Part shown: positions 1 to 12,080 of the stretch, piece after piece
Layout: the number at the start of each line of letters is the position of its first letter
Numbering within the stretch: position 1 is the stretch's first letter
Origin: Lanius collurio
Taxonomy: Eukaryota > Chordata > Aves > Passeriformes > Laniidae
Assembly: GCA_020086605.1 (NCBI GenBank)
Contig: JACBWW010000048.1
Location: 835,002 to 899,001, forward strand
Direction of reading: 5' to 3'
DNA length: 64,000 nt
The notes under the pieces: model-generated
What the model was told of the DNA's origin: nothing
The model's input: only the letters and a program-made list of their open reading frames with translations
Database searches by the model: none
Made by a program: the position numbers and the translations under genes

Positions 1-3000
1 TCTATCTCAATATCAGGACAAGCAATGTGTTTCTGCACCTTAGCTAGTTCATGTCTCACTGTGTCTTCTGCCCCTGCAGAGACCCTTGTGATGGATCAGA
101 GGAAGTATGGCTGTCACTATATGCCACATTAGAACTTATTATTCCCAAATGAGATCCAACTTTGCCAGCAACATTAGCTGGTTTTACTCCAGAGAGATTA
201 ACACCTGTTAAATACAGCTATTGCATCCTCATCTAGCCAAGAGCCACGTCTCTTACCAGGTAGACTTGGGCATGGCTCTGCTTACACAACTACACCTTCA
301 TAACACATTTCTTTTGGAATTCCAGGGGATAGTGTAGGGTTTTCTGTGATACTGCTATGCTGAACTCATTTCTGGAAGGTTTATTTAGTTCTTCCATTCC
401 ACAGAGCTGTGAAGTATAACTTTATACAAAGACAGGTAGGTCATGAAGGAGAATAGTCTACCCTCCAGAATCTGTGTGCTTGCTACTCTCAGAGTCTTGC
501 AGAGACTTATACAAAATCCTCTAAAGATTGCTAGTGAAATGCTGAAATTCCCCTCTCTATGATTGATATATTTAACAGGCTCTCCCAAACCCATTCGGAA
601 CTGGCTAAACCTATCCAACAGTAACAACACTAATGTGACATACTTTCCCAGCACAAAGATAAACAATAATTCTGAGCGGTCAACAAGGTATCAAAAATTT
701 TTCTAAGAGTAAAATACTAAAGGTTGTAACAGCTGCAAAACTTCACAAATTTTTTTTCAACTATACCATATAACTTAAAATTTCTACTGCAGGGATTTAT
801 TCCAGTGTAGTTAGACAAGAGATCAAAACTGGCCTTACAGCTCAAAGCTAGTTAGAAACTTAACTACGAAGACACTAGTGTGCTTCCATAATTAGCCCAT
901 CAAACAGGGAATGTACTTGTCAGCCTGTGAATGCATATACAATTATTCAGCAATGTTTAAAGGAGTAGAGGAATAAACATGATCAAAGAGCATCCAAGAA
1001 TTATGGATATATCATTTTAATCTCTGAAAATTGCGCTACACATCAAATGCATGACAAATAGAATAAATAACAGACAAATCTGATTTATAAAGTTTGAATA
1101 CCACCTAGGGGTTATGGTGACATCATGCAGCAAAAAAAGAATCTGAATTTAAGTTTAAATTTCATCTTAAAAATTCACAAATTTTTATTTTCTATGTATT
1201 GAAATGGATTTCAAAACTATGTCTTTCACACCCCTGTGGCTCCTTTGTATGTTTTTCATTAACTGCTCATATGCCACAGACTGGGTTTCCAAGCTGTTGA
1301 AAGAAGCCATAACCTATCATGGCAAGTACAATTATTTGGTTGTCTCCACACTCTTTAAGTCATGTTATTAGTTGATCATAAAACTATAGCTACTCTTCCT
1401 TATTGCTGAAACTTAACTACATTTAGTAAAGTTCTTTCCAGATTTTTTAGGTACCTGTAAAACATGGTAAATATATGAGTAATTTCTGTTCTGTTTGATC
1501 ATACAGGGTAAGCAGCTCTCAAACCTCTCAACACTCATCTACTCCAAGTGCTCATACCTCTGCACAGGTGAGATAAGCTGGCGCAGTCTCTGTGGGTCCA
1601 TTTCCTTACAGCTACACTGATTCCTGGCTCATACCACATGGTATCAGCTCCTAGGATCTACACAGATATGAAAGACTCACAAAACAATTCTCCTTGTTAT
1701 CAGGTGTTTGGATCTTGAGCTGTTCGATTGAATTATATCAACCATGGTGTATTTACACCAGTTGGATACTAAGGCATTTGGGTATTTTTTTGAGTCACAG
1801 AAATTTAGAAAGAACAAAGAGGGCAATCCTCAATGCAGCCCGGTTCAAAGGCAAAAACACTGGCATGCTCTTTGTGTTTGTTGTTATGCATGTTAAAGCA
1901 AAACAACCAGCAGGCAAAAAGCATGTCTAGACTCTGCCTCAATTTTCTATTTCATTCTGATTAAGATGTGGCTGTTGCTTGTCCGACCTACTCTTGCTTT
2001 TTGTGGGATGAACTAGCTCAAATCCTGGTTTGTATTGCACCTCTCCAGGTAGCAGGTGGGGAAGCAGATCCATACAGCCAGAAAGGACAATCTAGATGAA
2101 ACAAAAGGAAAGGACAGTGCAGATTCTGTACAGTGCCAGAGTTTTACACATAATGCTATTTATGGACCCACAGTCCTGTCCTTGTGAAACTTCTGTGCAG
2201 CAAGACTGCACATAAACATTCCTATAAATAAAAGTGTACAATTAAAAAAGAAAAATGCTGACATATCATTGTGTAATGGACATCTGCTCCTCCTAACTAA
2301 TGTAACCCTGAAACAGAACCCCAACTCCCTCAGAGTCTTACAGGTGAATCTTCATAAGCTCTTTACCTCCACCAAAAAAAAAAAAAAAAAAATACATAAA
2401 AGGAATACTCCAAACCCAGACTCTCTGAAATGACAGAGAATAGAAATAAAAGAGTTAATAAACTACTATCCTCCTTGGCCACTGGCAGGATGTGTTATTT
2501 TCTTCAGGCTTGTAGTTTGGCCAACATCCTTTCTATTGCAGCAAGTTCTGTGTGTCTTCCCAGGTCCTTGGGAGAAGCTGGGGGAGTTTCCCCACTTCAG
2601 TGCTCTGGCTGCTTGTCAGCTTCCTGCTTTCTGTGGGCAAGCGCAGGTTCCATCCCTGTGGTGCTTCTCATTCCATGCCTGCCAACAGCAATACCTGGGA
2701 AAGTTCTCCCAGAACTTGCTCCCAGGGATGAGCCAAGGTGTCCCTGATCTTTAAACTGTATCCCACAACTCCTGTACATCCACCAAAATAAGGGAAAAAA
2801 ATGCCTTCTTTTTGGCTGCCTTTCTTGGCTACCTCTTTAAAAGGAAGATAACGTACATTGATGAAAAACTAGCCAGCAAACACATCTACCAGGTGCCATC
2901 TATCACAGGTCTCCCTATCCTCAAGTAACTGACAATTCAGCTTTATTCCTTCTCCTGCCCTGTAGCTCACTGTGTGCCTCAAAGCTCTCTGAAAACAGGT

Positions 3001-3249
3001 ATTGATCTGCAAGGATAGAGTCTTTTGAGCAGCTCTGTGCCATCATTTTTCCTGAAGATCTGAAAATACAGAAAGGCTGGCTCAGCTCAGGCTGAGCCTG
3101 GGCTTAGCCTGGGCAGGTGAAGGAGTGGCAGTGTCTGCCCCAGCTGAACATGCCCAGGACAGTTTGTCTGAAGACTTACTGGCATGAAACATTTTCTCTC
3201 TGTAAAGGTGTATTTTTTTATTGCTCAGTCACTCTCAACTAGATTAAGA
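1..3249. other. Intergenic, no gene recognised
   Basis: AT-rich unique DNA. A modestly enhancer-like part lies near 895-1130 (words such as CAATTATTCAGCAATG and AACATGATCAAAG). Bases 2480-3170 are GC-richer and hold a short internal repeat of GGCTGAGCCTGGGCTTAGCC type (about 3090-3115). All open frames are short, overlapping and without recognisable families. Confidence 0.6.
2374..2392. repeat. Poly(A) run, 19 bases
   Basis: Uninterrupted A homopolymer. No processed pseudogene is recognisable upstream. Confidence 0.9.
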
Positions 3250-3450
3250 TTTTTTTATTACCTTCATCAGCTCAGTATCTGTCACTTTCAATTTTACCAA
3301 CTCATATTTAAGAATAATGCTAATTATTTTAATGTGTTTGCTGTAAATCTAGCCTGTGCTAAGAGCTGTAATGCAAATCATTTGCAACCTGGATCTTGAA
3401 TTATAATTAAAAACAAATGCTTTGTACTGTTTGTATTGCCATAGTGTTCA
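3250..3450. promoter_or_regulatory. Enhancer-like block with palindromic POU octamer
   Basis: AT-rich, non-repetitive DNA with clustered homeodomain and POU words: GCTAATTATTTTAATG, ATGCAAAT (3371-3378) immediately meeting ATTTGCA (3380-3386), and TTATAATTAAAAAC. The two octamer halves form a perfect 7-base-arm palindrome with one central base. The style is that of vertebrate conserved developmental enhancers; conservation was not tested. Confidence 0.35.
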
Positions 3451-5999
3451 CTAACCAGTGAGGGATGGTATGTGACTGTAGAAGAATTACTTCAAGCACA
3501 TAAGAAGACTGGCTTCCTATCTCTAATTAAAACAAAAAAAAAAAAAATTAACAAATGGATTGAAACTATGACAGGTCCTGAATTGTTGTTTCAGACATCT
3601 CTTCTATCAGACATGCAACATTAAACAAGGAAAAGGGAAAACCATCAACATAAAACAGTTAATTTAGATAATTTTCCTGGTGTTTTGGGTTTTTTCCAAA
3701 TAAATATATATAATATAGAACTAACAAGTCTTAGCATCTACTCACTTTTGGGGTGCAGGAGCACAGGCAGCAGCAGAAATTTCACAAACATTTCAGAAAA
3801 TACATTTCATAAAAATTTCTGAAAATGAAAAGCTCTTGAATTTAGAAAAAAAAAAAATTCAACTCTCTCCCGATTTTCCAGGAGTATTTAATCTAGGCTT
3901 TCATTTTTCACCTTCAAAGTTTTCAAATATAAAATATCACTCCCTGGGTTAAAAAGAGAGAAAATTACTAAAATCTGCCTTCTAAAGGAAAAGATATTGC
4001 AGCCAATTTGTAGAGAGATTAATAGTATGTGCAGTTACTCCAGATTCTCAGAGTCAGGAAAACTAAGAACTAAACATATATCATTCACTTACAAGCTGGA
4101 AAGTACCAGCTTAAAAATACCAGGTGAGAATGCGATACCAGTGACACCAAGTCACAAAATGGCTGTATGACAAAATCATTCCATGGTGTTTTAGGGGTTG
4201 GGTTACAGAAATGAACAGCTGGAAAAATACTGTATAAAATGTTAAGCCAGCATGAAAGAGTAGTCAAGAAAAAATAGGTGGTTATTGGTAGGATTTTGCC
4301 ATCTGCTGAGGAATTAAATACAAGGAACTGATAGCATAGAAGTCCTGCTTTCCTACTCATGGTGTCATCCAGCTGAAAACCTCATAGCTATGGCTTGGTC
4401 CAGAACTCTTGTGCTTGCTTTTATCCCTTTTTTTCACAAATTTTGATTAAAGACTCGTTTTCAGTGATGCACAAGGAATCACAACCAGGCTATTCTATTC
4501 CACAGCTGTTAATAGTGTGTCAGTGTCTACCTCTCAGGCTACAGAGAAACAACCGAACCTACTATCTTGCAATAAGCTTACGTGATAAAAGAAATCAAAG
4601 CAGACCCTGATTCTCAACACTTGTGCCAGGAAAAGAGAAAATAAGTAGTACCTTGATATGTAAAGCAATAAAACAGTATTTTTCTATTTGTCACATTTAC
4701 CAAGGAACATATTTTTGGGTAGGACATGCATCTGTACCATTGTATTATCATTCCCAAACATGTGTGGTCTGTTGAGTTGGGAAAAATATAACAGGGAATT
4801 TCATATTTTGTTGTTAGAAAAAAATTTTAAATGCTCCTCTATACAGAGACAGTCACGTGTGGCACCATGTACAGATATGCATCTAAAGAAGCTCAAGTCT
4901 CTAGAATTTTATTGTCTGAGGAAGACTTTATCCACTAGTTACTCATAAATCAGGTTACTTTTGGCAAAAGGTTTCTTGAAAATATTTGAATCTTCTTTTG
5001 AAACTTAGTGTATATCTTAACTTTCCATCCTGCACTTTCAGCCCTAAATCTGGAAGACAGTTCCTACCCTGTTTATACATATCTTGGAGAAAGAGATACC
5101 AAGAAAACAGTGTCTCCAAACAGAGAGTTTCTGGAAGCAACTGACTTGATCCAGAATTTCAGACACAGGGACCTCAGAGGCAAGTTTACTGCCTGAGGAG
5201 CAAAGGGGAAGAACAGGCAGGATATCCTGTAGAAACAATTTTGTGGTTTTGGTACCAGATTTATTATATTGGTGTGGTTCAAATTGTCTTTTTACACCAA
5301 GCTGGCAACAATGACAGTGTTCACTTTCACAAATATAGATATTTCAGTTAGATAGTCAATAGAGGTTACTGCTGGCAAATCCTTTGAACTAGCTATTGAC
5401 ATCTTTAAATACCTGCTTGTCATCCTGATCAAGATGAGGGACACTTGAGGTGAAAGCCTGAATCTCCCAAAAGGCAGGCCAGCTAGCACATTAGCTTGCC
5501 CTATAAAGCCCAACCACACAGAAGTGTTTTTGACAAAGTATGTCTAGCAAGTTTGCTATTCCTTGTGGCTAAAAACTGCAGTGACCTCACCAAATTTGCT
5601 GTTTTTCTAACCAATCGCACCCTGCAGAACAGTCAATGTCAGTCACTGTGTCCTTGACAAAGCCTTAGAAGAGAAGAAGCAATAATCTCTCTTCCCTCAT
5701 TCCTTCCTCCTCTATTCCCTTTTCCGTTTTCACTACTCATGAGTACTAAGGTATACATGATTTGTTACTTCCACTGTACAGCACAGTCTCCTTTTGTTTC
5801 TTTATCCCACAATCAATCAGCCTGTGGAAATAATTCTGCTTCTAGACCAACACAAAATTACTAGAGTAATTAATCTTGTTTCAAATTCTGGCCATCTGTA
5901 CAGAATCTCAAAAGACAGGTGCTTAAAATTATCTTTGAGAATACCTGTGAAAAAAATACTGATCATCCAGCTATTTGCATACCCACCACATTAAACACA
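3451..5999. other. Intergenic, no gene recognised
   Basis: Unique AT-rich DNA with A-runs at 3534-3547 and 3846-3857. A weak CTCF-like word sits at 4296-4311 on the minus strand (CCTCAGCAGATGGCAA). Overlapping short frames in several registers near 4955-5282 are typical of non-coding DNA. Confidence 0.6.
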
Positions 6000-6330
6000 G
6001 AGAGGGGGAGCTTTGAAAATTCTGGCATAGATTTCAATGCTCTCTGCAATAATCTTAGATAAATTGCATTCTGCCTGTGCTTCAAAACCCCACTTCAAAC
6101 ACTTGTGCCAGCAAAATGCTGCCATTTTAATTCTGAGCAAACAGTGGATCACCTGCTGAGTCCAATGTTAGGTCTAAAGTTTTCTGTCATTTAAAAGCAG
6201 TCTTCTGACTTAAATATAAAATCAGTGGCTTACACAGTGAATCATTATAAATCTCTTGCAAGCTTTTAAATCAATCAGTCAAGCTTAGAAAGCAGTGATT
6301 TGGAGAATCATAGCTCTGAGGCTTTGGGGC
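6000..6330. promoter_or_regulatory. Enhancer-like block with PBX/HOX-type site
   Basis: Complex non-repetitive sequence with GAATCATTATAAATC, ATCAATCA (6270-6277, the complement of the PBX/HOX word TGATTGAT) and CAGTGATTTGG. Called from motif content only. Confidence 0.25.
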
Positions 6331-6508
6331 CTTTTTGTACAAGAGTAATAAAAGTAAACCATTTTGTAGCTTTTATGAATAGTGGTTAGTTTTCTTTTTA
6401 CTTCCCAAGGACTACCCAGGTTTGATTAAGTAAGTATACCCCAGTGTTTGGGAAAAAATCCATTGTTTAATATTATTTTTAAACCATAAAAGAGAGAGTA
6501 ACACACAC

Positions 6509-6530
6509 AAAAAAAAAAAAAAAAAAAAAA
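6509..6530. repeat. Poly(A) run, 22 bases, after (AC)4
   Basis: The longest homopolymer in the window, preceded by ACACACAC. No retrogene is recognised on its left. Confidence 0.9.
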
Positions 6531-7068
6531 CAAAAACCCACAATTTTTTTCTGCTTAAACATAAAACTTGATCTAAAATGATCCTTTATGCAGAAGATGT
6601 GGTATTTTCTGGCTGATCATGAAGACTGAAAAATCTAATTGCTTTTCAGTGCAAGGGTAGTCAAATAATTGCTATACTGGTGGCAAAAGTGCTGTCACCT
6701 AGAATTAAGGATACTTAGCACTTTACATGAATACAGTGCTGTTTCCAGCTGTTCTAAACTTTGGCAAGGCTGAATTATGAAGTTGTAATTTTCTATGTTG
6801 CTGCCTGGCTATAGCATGTTTGTCAGAGAGAAGTAGAAACTCAGCAAAGGAATTTGGGAGTTTTTCAGAATAAGATTAGAGAAAATTTTTTCTTCATGAA
6901 AACTGCATTTGACTTCATACAGTTTCCACAAATTTTCTCATTTGTCTAAGGACCACTGGACATCAATTTTGCTTTTTGGTTACCATCATAACCCCTAAGT
7001 GTTGGATGAAAAATGTATCTTTGTGACAAAAGGTACAGTGTTTGATTTGCTCTGTCTCTTCTTAATTT

Positions 7069-7181
7069 TGTGTGTGCTTATACATATATATTTATGTATG
7101 TCTACATTATTCATATATGTGTATGCATATGTACAGGCAAATACATATACAAATAATGTTACTGTATGTATGTGTGTGTAT
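7069..7181. repeat. TG/TA-rich low-complexity stretch
   Basis: Alternating purine-pyrimidine words (ACATATATATTTATGTATG, ATATGTGTATGCATATG, TATGTATGTGTGTG). It produces the Tyr- and Cys-rich open frames seen here, which are not genes. Confidence 0.85.
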
Positions 7182-9029
7182 TTCTTTTTACTTTATACTG
7201 TTACAAATGTTGTGCCTAAGCATTAGAAAGGAAGTCTACCTGTTCATTTTTTGCTGTCATTTCCACTCTGGCAGATGTGAACCTTCAGGAAAGAAAGGAC
7301 TACAATTTTCTTGAGAATGAGATTTCTTTCCAGGGGAAGTTTTGAAGAAATTAAAGGTGAGAAGACAAACATATATGCAGAGTGGGCTGGGAGGTTACTG
7401 AAGGAGCAAAGGAGCTGGTTGCAGTGGGGAGGGCAAGGAAAACACATCCAAGCTTTAGGGGTGACAGAAAGCAGGATATTTTTCATGACCAGAGGGGTGG
7501 CATGGAGTCTGTATCTTTATGATGAATATAATCTTGCCACTCTGGAAAGCCATAACAGAGGAAACTAAGAATCAACTCAAAAAGACATAATATGGAGAGT
7601 GATATTTATTTCTTTTACTTTAAATTGTACCACTGAATGTACTTACTAAGGAGAGACTTATTTGGTTGGGGGATCATATATTTTAAATAAACCAAATTTT
7701 ACTGACTAGAAGCCCAAAGGTGTATCCTGACACACTTCCTACGCTGCGGCCCCACCACAAGGATCTAGCTGATCCCGTTTTTTTTGACCTTCAACATCCA
7801 AATGCTGGAGCCTTTTCTGTGGTCTGGGATCTGCATCTATCCCTCAGCTGCTGGCAGAGCTATAGGATCCTCAGTTTAAGTGCCCAGATGGCTCTCTGTA
7901 ATACAAAAGAAGGAAGAGAGAGACTTTAGGGATCTGTGAGTCATTTTCCTCCACTCAGAAACACCAAGTGCCTTTGGCTGTGGACCTGGAGGTCTATGCG
8001 CCATATCCCTCACAGATGTGTCTTGGGAGGGACAGAAGCACCAAGAACAAAAAATCACAGATAATTGTTTGATATTTGCTGTGATTTTTCCTGATGGGGT
8101 GTTTGTGATGATGTGAGGAAACCACTACAGTGCAGGAGAAGCCACAGACAATCAGCACAATATTCCATCCGCTTGAGTCATCTGCCTTTGGTAACATCTG
8201 CCACCAGTTAAATCAAGACATGAACTCACTAAGAGAAAGTGACAAAATTTCCTCTGGAAAGAAGTTTTTTTCCACCATCTCTGATGACTTGGATGTCTTT
8301 AAACTATAAAATGGATAGGGACAGTCATTCTAAAATTATTTTATCAAACACAACAGTGCATATAGCCTCTTTGCACAACTATGTTTTTAAGTTATATTCT
8401 GTCAACAAATACTAGGTCCTTGGCTCCTGCCTACTCTTAAGATAATTTGTTTCATGTATCGATTATGCCTTGTACAAAAGAACATTTCCTTTGATGCATT
8501 TTGCTCTTCAGCTGCATGGAGAGCTCCTTTGTCCTTGTGCAGTGCAAGGTAAAGGAGGAGCCAGCCCCTCACCTGAACTTCTCCTGGATTCAGTGAGACT
8601 GGAAAGTGCTCACCCCCCTTGAAAATAAAAAGGCTAATTTTGTGACTTCTTGTGGATTTAGGAGCCCAAACTTACACATTCTATGTTAAAACAATTCTGC
8701 AGTTAAGCATAACCCATGATTTTCTTTTGCAGTGACTGGGCCCCTCCTGCTTTCACATCAGACAGAAGCTATTCTTGCTATTGTTTCAATATTGTTTAAG
8801 TAATGCCTGAAATTTATTATGAAGAAATAGAAAACTTTTACCTTTTTACATAATGGCCCACAATGTGTATAATTGATGGAAAGAACATCTCTACATTTGG
8901 TCATCTTCAGATCAGATCTAATGTTCATTTTGTTCCTAACATACACTTTGTTCCAGCAAATTTTGCTCATAATTCCCTGAGCTTTGTGCCTTTCTGCCTA
9001 TGGTACTACACTAACAACCTTTATTGAAT

Positions 9030-9420
9030 TATTTTTTCATTCATGTTAACCAAAAAGAATTAAGAGCTTGCAGCAAACTAAATCCAGGTAGATATAACAT
9101 CATAGAAGCAGTGTTTGAATAGAAACATGAATCAGGTAATAAATAGCTCTCTTTGATCATTGTTTTTAAAATCTCTTGAACCATACTTTGATTAGTTCTA
9201 TTTAATATTTAACATCTGGTTAGTCAATTTCAATCTGCAACGAGCACTGCTGGAAAAATTCTATGCTGACTAAATACATTTATAATACTACAAAGCTGAC
9301 ATGTAATTGATTTTAGTTCCCATAAAAGGATTATGTTAACATTTCTTAATCCATATATTAGGGTTTCGTGAAGTCCAGTGAATTCACACTAGGGATACTA
9401 AGTGTTTATTTCTTATCAAT
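9030..9420. promoter_or_regulatory. Enhancer-like block, AT-rich
   Basis: Non-repetitive AT-rich DNA with TTTGATCATTG, ACATGTAATTGATTTTAG and homeodomain cores, lacking any repeat signature. First part of a 1.6-kb stretch (to about 10620) of the same character. Confidence 0.3.
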
Positions 9421-9699
9421 ATTTTATGTAAAAATGATAGGACTATATTTTAGCCTAAGTACTGCTTGCTAGTTTTTCCTCTGGAAAACTGCTAAAATGC
9501 AGAAAATTGCTGCTGTAGCACTGGTGCAGTGAAGGATTGTGTGGTGTTTTCTGTTTTTATATTAGCCCAACAAAATCCTACTGCACTGAAATTTAACATA
9601 GTAGTAAATTACCAAAGATTGTTTCTCCTTCTGCTAAAGGAATATGATAGATGTTTGGGATTTTGTAAATTTTCATAATTGAACAAAAAGCATGAAATT

Positions 9700-9960
9700 C
9701 TTACCTAGGCTTTTGATTTAGCAAACATAGAATTTCAGGTCAATGTGAGTTTAAGAAGCCATGAAAATTGCCAGTAACTGCTGCTGGCCATACTCAGTTG
9801 CCCAAGTTAACTCGGGCAATTTGTTAATCCTGTTTATCTGAGCCTAATGGAATAAGTACTATATTAATAGCAGTTTTAAAGCCCTTATGTGTCTCAAACA
9901 AATGCAGAATTCCTAAATACAAAACTGAAGGTCTTTGCCTGTCTGAGGACAGTTTATTTC
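9700..9960. promoter_or_regulatory. Enhancer-like block with 22-base palindrome
   Basis: It contains a near-perfect palindrome at 9798-9819 with arms TTGCCC and GGGCAA around AAGTTAACTC, broken by one mismatched pair. TTGTTAATCC and ATATTAATAGCAG follow. No repeat family is recognised. Confidence 0.35.
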
Positions 9961-10319
9961 ATAAAAATTTCCCTATTTATCTGATCAAGATTGTGTGCAT
10001 TGCTGCTAGAAGTATGAGATCAGGCAGTGCAAGTTGCTATATCTCCTTTATTGCCACAGTAAACCCACCCCTAATATAGAATATTAAATCAAAAAGGGGT
10101 TAATCCAAACATTGGTCCTAAAGTGAGGAATGAAACAATATCCATCCCACTACATAATATTGGGTCAGGAACCAATATTTTGCTCCAAGGCCAAGTGCCA
10201 AGGACCATTTAATGTACACCCTTCACAAGGAATTATCTTAGATAGAGGTAGTTGATACAGTTTAATTTAGAGTGGGGGATAACTATGTTAATCACAGTAG
10301 CATCCACACAATTTTCAAG

Positions 10320-10620
10320 ACTGAGGCTCATTTATCACTCTCTTACATGAAATTCACATTTGCTTCCCCTATAATACCAAATAAATCACAGTAGATTAAA
10401 ATTGCTGGTAAAAATTAAAAACACTTTTGCCATTTCCAGGAAAAAAATGGAACTGCACACAGTGTTTTTTCTCCTTACACTAGCTGTACTGCAGTGAATC
10501 TGGATTTCTATCGCTAATAAATATTCCATTACATTTTCCTAGTTATTCCTTTAGATTAAGGCTAATTTACACAAAGAAGTTCTATAAATTGTGAGGGATT
10601 TGGTGAAGACAAATCTGGAA
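10320..10620. promoter_or_regulatory. Enhancer-like block
   Basis: Non-repetitive AT-rich sequence with CTAATAAATATTCC, AGATTAAGGCTAATTTAC and AAATCACAGTAGATTAAA words. Evidence is composition and motif density only. Confidence 0.25.
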
Positions 10621-11859
10621 ATGTTAATTTTGAATTCCTAAATTATGAACTAAGATGTCAGTTCAGGCAAGGTGGTATCATTGGGCCTTGGAAGCAAGGG
10701 TGCCTAGATGAGTTTAGTAGTATGTACACATAAACTTTCAACCACTAAATAGTGGTCATGTGTCTCCTTCCCTAGGATTTAAACATCTGTTTTCCACCAG
10801 AGCCCTTCAAAAGGCAATAGATTTTTTTTTTTTAATCTTGCACCTTGCCCTGTGTATTCCTCACAGGGAAAAAGCAGGCATCTGCTTGCAATCAAGAAAT
10901 GAATTTCTGAGGCAGAAAATTACTAAGCAATAAGGACAATCCAGAAATTAGTGCTTCCCACAATCATAGATCCTATTTTATGTTTCCATAAATTGTTTTC
11001 CTATGTTCTTTTATCTTCACAAGAATAAAGATTTACAGCATAATAGTAATATTTATATGAACTAGTAGTCACTTGCACTTAAAACACTTGTTGCTGTAAG
11101 TCTTCCCTCCCCCTCAAACTACTCACACTAATAAGAAAGGCAAGGCTTTCACTTTGATTTGTTTAGGACATCCAGAAATTCCCTCTGCTTAACACATAAG
11201 CAACAATTTACATATTTGGGGCATTCATATAAATGAGTGTTGCACAGGAAAAAGACCAAAATGTCCATTCCATTATGCCAACTGTTGGATGTAACCCAAC
11301 ACAAGAGCTATTATGTATGATACACAAAATTTACATTATTTGCAGTATTAAGAACAGTTGAGCAACATTGAGGCATTTGTTTTGGAACTAGGACGCTTCA
11401 TCCCTGAGAAGAGTGGTTAATAATGGAAAGAGTTTATTCCTTAGCAGCAGTGCTAAATTGCTAGCTCTGAACACTCCTTTTTCGAAGTTAGCATATGGCA
11501 TATAAATGATACATGACTTTGGGGTGTATTTCCATGAAAAAAAAAACTATTCCAGCCTCTGTTCTACCTATGAAACATCCTCCCATTATAAATTGAAAGA
11601 ATTGAAATATAAATATATGATTAAATATCTCTGTACATTGTTCTCCTGCTAGGGTTGCCCTTTTCACAAGTCCTCAGTATAAGGCATGGACAAATTTCCA
11701 TTGTTTTTACAGAACTCCTCCAAATAGCCAGTCTGAAAAGATCCAATGTGGCTGCTGGGTGAGGTACCCATGCTCAGTGCAGAAAGTCCTTCACCCACTT
11801 GTGCAGAATAACAGCCCCTGAACTGACAGAAAACCCCTAGGAGGGATATTTAAATCTTA

Positions 11860-12080
11860 AGTAAGTGGTCAGGTAAGTGCCTGCAGAAGCGAGAGGACAG
11901 ATAGCATATTTGGTATGCTAATAGAAACCTATTTACTGGAGGAAGTGACAAAAACATCAATCAAATCAGAAAGGGCTATTAAGAACCGTTAACTCCCGTT
12001 CATATGAGCAATGATTTCCATTGGGAAGTAAATAAATATTCATGACAGGGAGTAGTGACAGAAATTTCACCAAAATTACA
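11860..12080. promoter_or_regulatory. Enhancer-like block, POU and PBX/HOX words
   Basis: It holds ATGCTAAT (11915-11922, an octamer variant), ATCAATCA (11956-11963, PBX/HOX type), CATATGAGCAATGATTTCC and AATAAATATTCATGAC within 170 bases, with several CpGs (AACCGTTAACTCCCGTT). It shows no repeat features. It is one of the most enhancer-like short segments here. Confidence 0.4.

Larger units (their letters stand above)
6331..9029. other. Intergenic, no gene recognised
   Basis: Contains the poly(A) at 6509, the TG/TA stretch at 7069 and a GC-richer part at 7720-8200 with no recognised repeat or exon. Confidence 0.6.

Noticed and set aside
5973..5980. Isolated POU octamers (also 14959-14966, 30021-30028) as regulatory sites
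   Set aside because: An 8-base word is expected a few times in 64 kb of AT-rich DNA. Only octamers with supporting neighbouring motifs were kept.
6509..6530. Poly(A) run as the tail of a processed pseudogene
   Set aside because: No gene-like sequence precedes it; it follows an AC dinucleotide run and fits simple-repeat origin. The same holds for 2374-2392.
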